From positions 3,720,001 through 3,784,000 of the forward strand of contig NZ_FMHV01000002.1 of assembly GCF_900091465.1 (NCBI RefSeq): DNA of 64,000 nucleotides, in the 5' to 3' direction. The notes beneath the pieces are model-generated. The model was not told the origin of the DNA and made no database searches. It worked only from the letters and a program-made list of their open reading frames with translations. The position numbers were made by a program, and so were the translations under genes. Shown one piece after another: positions 35,266 to 43,034 of this stretch (position 1 is the stretch's first letter; each line of letters starts with the position of its first letter). This DNA comes from Micromonospora rhizosphaerae (GTDB taxonomy: Bacteria > Actinomycetota > Actinomycetes > Mycobacteriales > Micromonosporaceae).

Positions 35266-35871
35266 TCAGTCTGCCGGGCGGCGCAGCACGGTGACCGCGA
35301 AGTCGGCGTCCTCCCGCCACGGGCGCAGGTCCCAGGTGGCGAAGCGGTGCTCCCGCCGCAGCCCGGCGGCGACCGCGTCGGCGTCGAAGTCGGTGAGCGG
35401 ATAGCCCCGGTCGGTGCCGAAGCCGACCACCACCACGCCGTCCGGGCGCAGGTGTCCGGCGATCCGGGTCAGCACCGCCCGCTCGGTGCCGGGGGCGACG
35501 AACGCCATCACGTTGCCGGCGACCACCGCCGCGTCGAAGGGCTCCGCCTCACCTTGGGCCGCGAGGTCCAGTTCGGCGAGGTCCGCGACCAGCCAGCGCG
35601 GCCCGGGGTGGTCGGCCCGGGCGGCCTCCACCAGGACCGGGTCGGCGTCCACCCCGACCACGGCGTGACCCCGGGCGGCCAGTTCCGCACCCACCCGGCC
35701 GGTGCCGCAGCCGGCGTCCAGGATCCGGGCGCCTCGCGGCACCATCGCGTCCAGCAGCCGCGCCTCGCCGGCCAGGTCCGCCCCCTCGGCGGCCAGCCGG
35801 CGGAACCGGTCGATGTACCACTGCGAGTGCCCTGGTTGGGTGTCGGTCACCCAGCGGGTCGGCTTGCTCAT
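35266..35871 (-). CDS. Class I SAM-dependent methyltransferase
   Basis: A 201-residue enzyme started at the ATG at 35869-35871, just before MSKPTRWVTDTQPGHSQWYIDRFRRL. The SAM-binding motif I is ARILDAGCGTGRVGAELA, followed by VVGVDADPVLVEAA, RWLVADLAELD and the post-motif FDAAVVAGNVMAFV. The small size suggests a small-molecule substrate, which is unknown. It converges with eccB. Confidence 0.87.
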   Translation of the reverse strand: MSKPTRWVTDTQPGHSQWYIDRFRRLAAEGADLAGEARLLDAMVPRGARILDAGCGTGRVGAELAARGHAVVGVDADPVLVEAARADHPGPRWLVADLAELDLAAQGEAEPFDAAVVAGNVMAFVAPGTERAVLTRIAGHLRPDGVVVVGFGTDRGYPLTDFDADAVAAGLRREHRFATWDLRPWREDADFAVTVLRRPAD

Positions 35872-35977
35872 GGGGTCACCGTAACCGGATCTTCCCGCCC
35901 CGGGCCGACGGACCCCGCCGGCTTGCGCTCGATGTACCGCCCCCACCGGCGGAACCGACCGGCCGCGTCTGCGGGAC

Positions 35978-36012
35978 GGCCAGGCGCCGTCGAGTGACCG
36001 CGGCGCCTGGCC
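35978..36012. terminator. Terminator of the sugar ABC importer operon
   Basis: A perfect 12-bp inverted repeat (GGCCAGGCGCCG at 35978-35989 and its complement at 36001-36012) with an 11-nt loop lies 8 nt beyond the stop of the last permease gene. Confidence 0.7.
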
Positions 36013-36020
36013 ACTGACTT

Positions 36021-36887
36021 TCAGCCCTTCTCCGCGCCGCTGGTCAGCCCCTCGGTGAGCAGCCGCTCGCTGGCGAAGAAGAGAATCACGATGGGCAGGG
36101 TGAGGATCACCGACCCGGCCATCAGCACGGTCTTCGGCACCTCGACGCCGTCGGCGAGCAGCGACAGCCCCAGCGACACCGTCCACCGGTTGGGCTTGTC
36201 GACCAGGAAGAGCAGGGCGAAGAGGAACTCGTTCCAGGCGATCATGAAGTCGTAGAGGGCCACCGCCATGATGGACGGCGCGGCGAGGGGCAGGCTGACC
36301 CGCCGGATGATGCCGAGCCGTCCCGCGCCGTCGATCGCGGCGGACTCCTCCAGGCTGATCGGGATGGTCTCGAAGTAGTTCTTCAGCATGTAGACCGAAA
36401 CCGGCAGGGTCTGCGAGATGTATACCAGCACCAGTCCGAACAGCGAGCCGCGCAGCCCGGCCCGGGTGAAGACCACGAAGAGCGGGATGGCGATGACGAT
36501 CGACGGGAAGAGGTAGACGGCCAGGAACAGCACGTTGACCTGTCGCCGGCCGAAGAACCGCAGCCGGGACACCGCGTACGCGCCGGGAATGGCGACCACC
36601 AGGGTGAGCAGCGTGGCGGCCAGCGCGACCAGGCCGCTGTTGCGGATGAAGGTGAGGAACCCCTGGCCGCCGTCCTCCGCGGCCTTGAGCACCTCGGCGT
36701 ACGTCGCGACGGTCAGCTCGCCGAACGGCACGATCAGCGACCCGGGGTCGAGCAGCAGGCGCTCGATGGGGCGCACGGAGAGCACCATCATGTACCAGAA
36801 GGGCAGCACGGTGACGAGCAGGAAGGCGGTGATCACCAGCCGGCGCAGCCAGCGCAGGCTCACCGTCTCGATCCGGTCCCGGTCCAT
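36021..36887 (-). CDS. Carbohydrate ABC importer permease (MalG type)
   Basis: A 288-residue inner-membrane permease with six TMs. The conserved EAA loop that contacts the ATPase reads SLEESAAIDGAGRLGIIRRVSLPLAAPSI. I choose the ATG at 36885-36887, because GGAGG sits at a suitable distance from it and only one base before the preceding GTG. The start overlaps the stop of the other permease (TGATG). No ATPase gene is in the operon, so a shared MsiK-type ATPase from elsewhere is expected, as is usual in actinobacteria. Confidence 0.9.
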   Translation of the reverse strand: MDRDRIETVSLRWLRRLVITAFLLVTVLPFWYMMVLSVRPIERLLLDPGSLIVPFGELTVATYAEVLKAAEDGGQGFLTFIRNSGLVALAATLLTLVVAIPGAYAVSRLRFFGRRQVNVLFLAVYLFPSIVIAIPLFVVFTRAGLRGSLFGLVLVYISQTLPVSVYMLKNYFETIPISLEESAAIDGAGRLGIIRRVSLPLAAPSIMAVALYDFMIAWNEFLFALLFLVDKPNRWTVSLGLSLLADGVEVPKTVLMAGSVILTLPIVILFFASERLLTEGLTSGAEKG

Positions 36888-37846
36888 CACGCCTCCCGTC
36901 GGCCGGTGAAGAAGCGCAGGTAGATCGCGACGAACACGATCAGCACCACGGCCAGCACGACCGCCTGCGCCGCCGCCGCACCGATGTCCGTACGGGCGGT
37001 GAGGAACTGGTAGACCCGGACGCTGACCACCTCGGTGCCGGCCGAACCGCCGGTGAGCAGGTAGACGTCATCGAACTTGTTGAAGGTCATGATGAACCGC
37101 AGCACCGCCAGCAGGGCGATCACCGGCATCAGTTGCGGCAGCAGGATGTGCCGAAAGCGCTGGGTCGGGGTGGCCCCGTCGACCCGGGCCGCCTCCTCCA
37201 GGTCACCTGGTACGGCCTGCAGCCGGGCGAGCAGGAACAGGAAGGCGAACGGGAAGTAGCGCCACGCCTCGAAGGCGATGACGGTCCAGAGCGCTGTCGA
37301 GTCCTGGGAGAGGAAGGGGATGGACGAGTCCCAGCCGAGGAACCGCCGCCCCCAGTCGTTGACGATGCCGAGTTGCGGGTCGAGCATCACCTGCCAGACG
37401 AAGGCCACCGCGACCACCGGCGCCACGTACGGCAGCAGCATCGACGCCCGGACCATGGTGCGGCCCCGGAACGGCCGGCGGACCACCAGCGCCGCGACCA
37501 GCCCGATCAGGATCGAGCCGACGGTGCCGCCGATGCTGTAGACCACCGTGGTCCAGAGCGTTTCGGCGAACCCGGGGGTGTGCAGCACCCGGTCGAAGTT
37601 GGCCAGGGTGAACTCACCGAAGAGCCCGGTCCTGCGCAGGGTGGCCAGGCGTACCCGTTGGAAGGCCAGCACCACCGTCCAGACGATCGGGATGCCGATC
37701 ACCGCGAGCACGACGAGCAGGGTCGGGGCGACCAGCGCGAGCCCCGCGCGGGACTCGCGGCGGCGCAGGGTGAGCGGGCGTCGACGTCCGGGGCCGGGCC
37801 GCTCCCGGACGGGGGAGCGGCCGGCCTCCGGCGCGGCCGTGGTCAA
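36887..37846 (-). CDS. Carbohydrate ABC importer permease (MalF type)
   Basis: A 319-residue permease. I place the start at the TTG at 37844-37846, which overlaps the stop of the binding-protein gene (TTGA). No ATG or GTG in frame gives a better N-terminus, so the start is uncertain. Six TMs are visible, beginning AGLALVAPTLLVVLAVIGIPIVWTVVL. The EAA loop is VPGDLEEAARVDGATPTQRFRHILLPQLMPV. It forms the membrane channel with the MalG-type protein downstream. Confidence 0.85.
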   Translation of the reverse strand: MTTAAPEAGRSPVRERPGPGRRRPLTLRRRESRAGLALVAPTLLVVLAVIGIPIVWTVVLAFQRVRLATLRRTGLFGEFTLANFDRVLHTPGFAETLWTTVVYSIGGTVGSILIGLVAALVVRRPFRGRTMVRASMLLPYVAPVVAVAFVWQVMLDPQLGIVNDWGRRFLGWDSSIPFLSQDSTALWTVIAFEAWRYFPFAFLFLLARLQAVPGDLEEAARVDGATPTQRFRHILLPQLMPVIALLAVLRFIMTFNKFDDVYLLTGGSAGTEVVSVRVYQFLTARTDIGAAAAQAVVLAVVLIVFVAIYLRFFTGRREA

Positions 37847-39237
37847 TTCACGCCCGCTTTGATCGCGTCGACGTCCTTCTTCGCCCGCGCGGCGGCCGCG
37901 GCGGCGTCGGACTTCCCGGCCACCACGTCGGCGAGCGCCTTGGGCACGGGCAGCTCGCCAAGGATCGCGCCGACCAGCTTGCCCTGCCCCTGCGGCAGCC
38001 CCCAGCGCTGGAACGTGTCCGGGCTCTGCCGCAGCACGGCCAGCACGTCCTCGCCGTACACCTCCGACAGCGGCTTCTTGGCATCCACCCCGGCCTGGCT
38101 GGTGTTCCAGGCGGTGAGGAACTTCTCCTTGTCGTCGCTGGTGCCCTTGCGGACCGGGAAGCGCCCCTCGGGGGACATGCCGAACCAGCGCGGGTAGCCA
38201 TCGGAGAGCATGTACTCCACGAAGGACTTCGCGGAGTCGGCGGCGCCGTCGAGCACCGCCCAGGAGCTGATCTCGCCGTACTGGGCCGGCTCGGTGCCGT
38301 TGGGGCCCTTGATCGCGGTGACGAAGCCGCTGTTCTTCGCCAGGAACGCCGGGTCCTTCTGGCACTGCGGGCAGGTCGGCTTGGCGTCGTTGCGCAGCCC
38401 CGCCAGCTCGTCGAGGATGAACGGCGACCAGATCAGCATGGCCGCCTTGCCGGCGAAGTAGGTGGCCCGGGTGGTGTCCACGTCCTGCGCGCCCTTGACG
38501 GAGTGGTTGCGCATCAGGTCGCCGTAGAAGCGGAATGCCTCAACGCATTCGGGCGAGTCCAGTTTCACGGCGCCCGAATCGTCGGTGAGCTGGCAGTTGT
38601 TGGCAAGGGCCAGGTGCTCGAAGGTCTGCTGGGTGAAGACGTCGCCCGGGGCGGTGGCCGCGGTGATGCCGGCGACGCCGCCGGTGTTCAGCTTGGCCGC
38701 CGCGGCGGCGATCTTCTCGTACGTGTCGGGCGCCGGCAGGCCGGCGGCGTCGAACAGGTCCTTGCGGTAGACCAGCAGCTGCCCCCACCCGTCACTGGGG
38801 ACGGAGAGCTGCTTTTCTCCGTCGGAGGTCAGCTCCAGCGCACGTGGCGAGAAGGTGTCCCGCCCGAGCTTGTCGACGACCTCCTTGTTGGCGTCCGGGT
38901 GCAGCAGATCGTTGCCGGCGAGGGTCTGGACGCCGGCCAGCGAGAGCGAGCCGACCACGTCGGGCAGCTCGCCGGCGGCGGCGCTGGAGGCGATGAGGGA
39001 GGGGAACTGGTCCTCGTTGACGGTGACCAGGTTGACCTTGACGCCGGTCTTGGCGGTGTAGTCGGCGATGATCGCCTTGGTGGCGGTCACCCGGTCGGCG
39101 ACGTCCTCCAGGCTCCACACCGTTATCTGTGAACTGTCACTTTTCGACTCGTCCTTGCCGCAGGCCACCAGCCCGAATCCGGTTACGACCAGGATGACGG
39201 CTGAGGCGAGCAGCCTAATCGGAGGCGTTGACGACAT
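37843..39237 (-). CDS. Sugar-binding lipoprotein of the ABC importer
   Basis: A 464-residue extracellular solute-binding protein of family 1. I start at the ATG at 39235-39237, where a lipoprotein signal begins (MSSTPPIRLLASAVILVVTG, lipobox LVAC). The longer frame upstream is antisense to the dehydrogenase gene. Typical motifs include VPSDGWGQLLVYRKDLFDAAGLPAPDTYEKI, the signature of this family. The sugar is unknown. The divergent dehydrogenase, isomerase and GH63-like genes suggest a glycoside or sugar alcohol. Confidence 0.92.
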   Translation of the reverse strand: MSSTPPIRLLASAVILVVTGFGLVACGKDESKSDSSQITVWSLEDVADRVTATKAIIADYTAKTGVKVNLVTVNEDQFPSLIASSAAAGELPDVVGSLSLAGVQTLAGNDLLHPDANKEVVDKLGRDTFSPRALELTSDGEKQLSVPSDGWGQLLVYRKDLFDAAGLPAPDTYEKIAAAAAKLNTGGVAGITAATAPGDVFTQQTFEHLALANNCQLTDDSGAVKLDSPECVEAFRFYGDLMRNHSVKGAQDVDTTRATYFAGKAAMLIWSPFILDELAGLRNDAKPTCPQCQKDPAFLAKNSGFVTAIKGPNGTEPAQYGEISSWAVLDGAADSAKSFVEYMLSDGYPRWFGMSPEGRFPVRKGTSDDKEKFLTAWNTSQAGVDAKKPLSEVYGEDVLAVLRQSPDTFQRWGLPQGQGKLVGAILGELPVPKALADVVAGKSDAAAAAARAKKDVDAIKAGVN

Positions 39238-39360
39238 TGGCACTCCTCTCGAAGGGGTACATGCCGGATTCAACGCCCGGAGTTGATCCATGGCAACAGA
39301 TGTGTCGATCTTTTGCTGGCGCGCACTAGCATTGACAGCCCGCGCCTGCGGATGTGACAC

Positions 39361-40401
39361 ATGGCCAACTGGGTTGTCTCGCTCGCGGGTCCACGACGGA
39401 TCACCCTCGAGCCCTGCCCCACGGATTTCCTCGGTCCGGGCCAGGTCCGGGTCCGTACCTGTTACTCCGGCATCTCGGCCGGCACCGAGCTCACCCTTTA
39501 TCGCGGCAGCAATCCCCGGTTCAGCAAGGACTGGGACGACGCCACCCGGATGTTCGTGCCGCGCCAGGCCGTCGCCGCTCCCTATCCTGTGGTCGGCTTC
39601 GGCTACGAGGAAGTGGGCGAGGTCGTCGAGGTCGCTCCGGACGTCAGGGACCGGCACCCCGGCCAGGTGGTCTGGGGCATCTGGGGGCACCGGGCCGAGG
39701 CCGTCCTCGCGGCCGGCGCGGTCAACCCGCTCACCCCCGGGCTGGACCCGCTCGTCGCCGTCTTCGCCCGCCCCGGCGCTATCGCGCTGACCGCGGTCCT
39801 CGCCGGTGACCTGCACCTCGGCGACTGGGTGGGGGTCTTCGGGCAGGGCGTGATCGGGCTGCTCGCCACCCGGCTGGCCACCCTCTCCGGCGCCCGGGTG
39901 GTGGCGGTCGACCAGATCCCCGCGCGGCTCGACGTCGCCATGCGCCTCGGTGCCCGGCGGGTCGTCGACGCCGTCGTCGACTCCGCCGCCGCCGTGCTCC
40001 GCGAGGCCACGGACGGTCGCGGCGCGGACGTCTGCCTGGAGCTCTCCGGGGCGTACCCGGCGCTGCACGAGGCCATCCGCGCCACCACCCACGCCGGCCG
40101 CGTCGTGGCCGCCGGCTTCTACCAGGGGTACGCACACGGGCTGGGACTCGGCGAGGAGTTCCACCACAACCGCATCCAACTGGTGGCGGCCCAGGTCTCC
40201 GGGCTGACCCCCGTACCCGGCCTGGCCGGCCGGTGGACCGGCGCCCGCGTCGCCCACACCTTCATGGACCTGGTGGCCGAGGGCAGCGTCGACCCGCTGC
40301 CGCTGGTGAGCCACGTCGTCGACGCGGGCGCGGTGGCCGACGCGCTGGCGTTGCTCGACCGAGGTGACGGTGACGTCCTCCAAGTCGTGCTGAGGTTCTG
40401 A
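39361..40401 (+). CDS. Zinc-binding dehydrogenase (sugar alcohol/threonine dehydrogenase type)
   Basis: A 346-residue MDR enzyme with cofactor motif VGVFGQGVIGLLATRLATLSG and the acidic VVAVDQIPARLDVA, suggesting NAD preference. The N-terminal part (CYSGISAGTELTLYRGSNPR) matches the Bdh/TDH-like branch that lacks the usual GHE zinc motif. An oxidoreductase acting on a sugar or inositol-type compound is likely, given its place in the sugar locus. The 123-nt divergent region upstream has a TTGACA (39332-39337) and no ribosome site before the ATG. Confidence 0.82.
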   Translation: MANWVVSLAGPRRITLEPCPTDFLGPGQVRVRTCYSGISAGTELTLYRGSNPRFSKDWDDATRMFVPRQAVAAPYPVVGFGYEEVGEVVEVAPDVRDRHPGQVVWGIWGHRAEAVLAAGAVNPLTPGLDPLVAVFARPGAIALTAVLAGDLHLGDWVGVFGQGVIGLLATRLATLSGARVVAVDQIPARLDVAMRLGARRVVDAVVDSAAAVLREATDGRGADVCLELSGAYPALHEAIRATTHAGRVVAAGFYQGYAHGLGLGEEFHHNRIQLVAAQVSGLTPVPGLAGRWTGARVAHTFMDLVAEGSVDPLPLVSHVVDAGAVADALALLDRGDGDVLQVVLRF

Positions 40402-40406
40402 TTCTC

Positions 40407-41225
40407 ATGACCATCCCACTCGCCTGCCAGGAGCAGCTGCTCCCCGGCGCTGACCTGCCCCAGAAGTTCGCCCTCGCCCTCGCCCTCGGCTACCACGGCG
40501 TCGAGCTGCGCGGCCGTGGCGACCTCGAGTTCGCCCGGCGGCTACCCGAGCTGCGCCGGGCCCGCAACGCCGGCGTGGTGATGCCCACCGTCTGCGTCGA
40601 GATGGACCACTTCATCGGCGACTTCGACCCGGGCCGCTCCCGCGACGCGGTCGCAAACCTCCGCTCCCAGCTCTCGGTGATCGCCGAGATCGGCGGGATC
40701 GGCGCGATGACTCCCGCCGCCTGGGGGATGTTCTCCCGCCGGCTGCCGCCGTTCGAGCCGCCCCGCTCGCCGGCCGGCGACCGGCAGGTGCTCCTCGACG
40801 CGCTGGGCGAGCTGGGCGAGCACGCCCGCGCCGAGGGGGTCAGCCTCTTCCTGGAACCCCTCAACCGGTACGAGGACCACATGGTCAACCGGCTGGACGA
40901 TGCGGTGGCGCTCTGCGCGGCGGTGGGACTGCCCTCGGTGCGGGTGGTCGCGGACACCTTCCACATGAACATCGAGGAGGACGACGTGCACGCGGCGCTC
41001 CGCGCCGCCGCGCCGTACCTCGGGCACGTGCAGGTCAGTGACTCCAACCGGTACCAGCCCGGGGCCGGGCACCTGAACTGGCCGGCGCTGCTGCGTACGC
41101 TGCACGACCTCGACTACCGGGGGTGGCTGGCCCTGGAGTGCCGGCTGCGCGGCGACAGGGTCCGCGCCCTGCAGCAGGCCGCCACGGTGCTGCGGCATGC
41201 CCAGCCTCGACAGGTAGCGGCATGA
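40407..41225 (+). CDS. Sugar phosphate isomerase/epimerase (TIM barrel)
   Basis: A 272-residue AP endonuclease 2/xylose isomerase-type barrel. Metal and substrate motifs are visible: VSLFLEPLNRYEDHMVNRLDDA (Glu at the end of a strand), VRVVADTFHMNIEEDDV (Asp-His) and YLGHVQVSDSNRYQPGAGHLNW (His, then Asp-x-Asn), with WLALECRLRGD as the last Glu strand. It lies 5 nt after the dehydrogenase gene and overlaps the next gene by ATGA, so the three form an operon. It probably isomerises the keto product of the dehydrogenase. Confidence 0.87.
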   Translation: MTIPLACQEQLLPGADLPQKFALALALGYHGVELRGRGDLEFARRLPELRRARNAGVVMPTVCVEMDHFIGDFDPGRSRDAVANLRSQLSVIAEIGGIGAMTPAAWGMFSRRLPPFEPPRSPAGDRQVLLDALGELGEHARAEGVSLFLEPLNRYEDHMVNRLDDAVALCAAVGLPSVRVVADTFHMNIEEDDVHAALRAAAPYLGHVQVSDSNRYQPGAGHLNWPALLRTLHDLDYRGWLALECRLRGDRVRALQQAATVLRHAQPRQVAA

Positions 41226-42562
41226 CCGCCCGCCCGGCCGGCCTGCGTGCCGGTCCGCCGAGCCTCGCCGAGCTGCGCCGGCTGGCGATCGCCACCCTCG
41301 ACGGCAACTGGGAGCACGGCCACACCGTGCCGTCCCGCACGCTCTACCCGCACCAGTGGAGCTGGGACTCGGCGTTCATCGCCGTCGGGCTGGCCCACGT
41401 CCGCCCCGACCGGGCCTGGCAGGAGCTGCGTACCCTGTTCGCCGCCCAGTGGGCCGACGGGCGCGTGCCGCACATCGTGTTCAACCCGGCGCTGCGGGTC
41501 GGGTCGTACTTCCCGGGGCCGGAGTTCTGGGACTGCGTCCGCGCCGACGGCGCGCCGACCGCGGCCACCTCCGGCCTGATCCAGCCGCCGGTGCACGCCC
41601 CGGCCGCCTGGCTGGTGCACCGCCGCGCGCCCTCCGAGGCGTCGGTGCGCGCGCTGCGCTGGCTCTATCCGCGGCTGGTCGCCCAGCAGCGGTACCTGAC
41701 CGGCCGGCGGGACGTGGGCGGCGCAGGGCTGGCCTGCATCGTGCACCCGTGGGAGTCCGGGTTGGACAACAGCCCGGCCTGGGACGCTCCGATGGCCGGG
41801 TTGCCCGCCGACGCCGCCGTGATGCGGGCGTACCGCCGGCACGACACCGCGCACGCCGACGCCGCGCACCGCCCCACGGACCTGGACTACGCGCGCTACC
41901 TCGCGATCGTGGCCTCCTACCGGCAGCGGCGCTACTCCGACGACGGGCTGGCCGGTCGGCACCCCTTCCTGGTGGAGTGTCCGCTGGTCAACGCGGCGCT
42001 CGGCGCAGCCGAGCACGCGCTGGCCCGGATCGCGGCGCTGATCGGCGCCGACCCGGGGCCGCACCGGGACCGGGCGGTCCGGATCACCGAGGCCCTGGTC
42101 GACCGGCTGTACGACCCGGTCACCGGCACCTTCCACCCGCGCGACCTGCGCAGCGGCCGGCTGATCCCGGCGCGGACGGTGCTCGGACTGATGCCGCTGA
42201 TCCTGCCGGACCTGCCCACTCGACAGGTCGAGGCGGTGCTGACCGAGGCGCGCTCGCCGCGGTTCGGCCTGTCGCCTCGGATGAACCGTCCGCTGCCCAG
42301 TCACGACCGGACCGCGCCGGACTTCGAGCCGCTGCGCTACTGGCGCGGCCCGAGCTGGATGAACACCAACTGGCTGCTCTGGCGGGGCCTGCTCACCCAC
42401 CACCGCCCCGCCCTGGCCGCCGGACTGCGGGAGTCGATGCTGGAGCTGGTCGCCCGGAGCGGCTGCCACGAGTACTTCCACCCGGACACCGGGGCGGGGC
42501 TGGGCTCGCCGGCGTTCAGCTGGACCGCGTCCCTGCTGCTCGACGCCCTCGCCGAGGGGTGA
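41222..42562 (+). CDS. GH63-like glycoside hydrolase
   Basis: A 446-residue alpha/alpha-barrel protein, started at the ATG overlapping the isomerase stop. Motifs YPHQWSWDSAFIAVGLAHV, VHPWESGLDNSPAWD and YWRGPSWMNTNWLLWRGL are those of the GH63/MGH-type glucosidases (glucosylglycerate or mannosylglycerate hydrolase, YgjK). There is no signal peptide, so it should act in the cytosol on a disaccharide-like compound brought in by the divergent ABC importer. The exact substrate cannot be read from sequence. Confidence 0.8.
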   Translation: MTARPAGLRAGPPSLAELRRLAIATLDGNWEHGHTVPSRTLYPHQWSWDSAFIAVGLAHVRPDRAWQELRTLFAAQWADGRVPHIVFNPALRVGSYFPGPEFWDCVRADGAPTAATSGLIQPPVHAPAAWLVHRRAPSEASVRALRWLYPRLVAQQRYLTGRRDVGGAGLACIVHPWESGLDNSPAWDAPMAGLPADAAVMRAYRRHDTAHADAAHRPTDLDYARYLAIVASYRQRRYSDDGLAGRHPFLVECPLVNAALGAAEHALARIAALIGADPGPHRDRAVRITEALVDRLYDPVTGTFHPRDLRSGRLIPARTVLGLMPLILPDLPTRQVEAVLTEARSPRFGLSPRMNRPLPSHDRTAPDFEPLRYWRGPSWMNTNWLLWRGLLTHHRPALAAGLRESMLELVARSGCHEYFHPDTGAGLGSPAFSWTASLLLDALAEG

Positions 42563-43034
42563 GCAGACAGAGTGACGGAGGGCGGGTCCGGGTGCCCCCG
42601 ACCTCCGACGCCCTGCCCGCCCGCGGCGCCGCGGGGCCTTGCCACCGGCGTTTCCGGCGGCCTGCGCGCCGCCGCTACCATGCTCATCGCCCTCGACGTC
42701 ATCGGGAGCGATCAGGCCGGCGGTTGCTGCGCCGGCTGACGGCGGCCGCCGGGACGGCCAGCACGGCCTCCGCGACGGGCGGCGGGTTGGATGATCCACG
42801 CGGCCCGCCCGGGCCGCGCGGGTCGGGCGCTCCTGCCGGCGGCTGGACGTGCAGTGTCGGCCTGGTCCGTCCCCGACCCAAGTGTTTGCGTCGCTGCTTT
42901 GGAGCTGCTCCGTCTGTGCGCCCACCCGCGCCCGCCCGAGTTCGTTTGCGTCGGCACCGTGGCGGACGGTGCCCCGTTGGTGCGGGCAACTCCAAAGGCG
43001 GCTGATCGGGATGTGCCGTCGGGTGCTGTCGGCG
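42563..43034. other. 472-nt region without a recognisable gene
   Basis: This lies between two convergent genes. It contains a 14-bp perfect palindrome (CCGCGGCGCCGCGG, 42621-42634) and a 60-nt mini-ORF starting at 42679 whose product (MLIALDVIGSDQAGGCCAG) I do not recognise. A plus-strand frame from 42791 to 43045 has irregular codon use and no ribosome site. I see no RNA gene or insertion sequence. Confidence 0.5.

Noticed and set aside
39238..39360. A possible LacI-type operator (GTTG and CAAC arms) between the sugar importer and the dehydrogenase operon
   Set aside because: The arms are only 4 bp and the centre does not match a palindrome, so the evidence is too weak to call a site.
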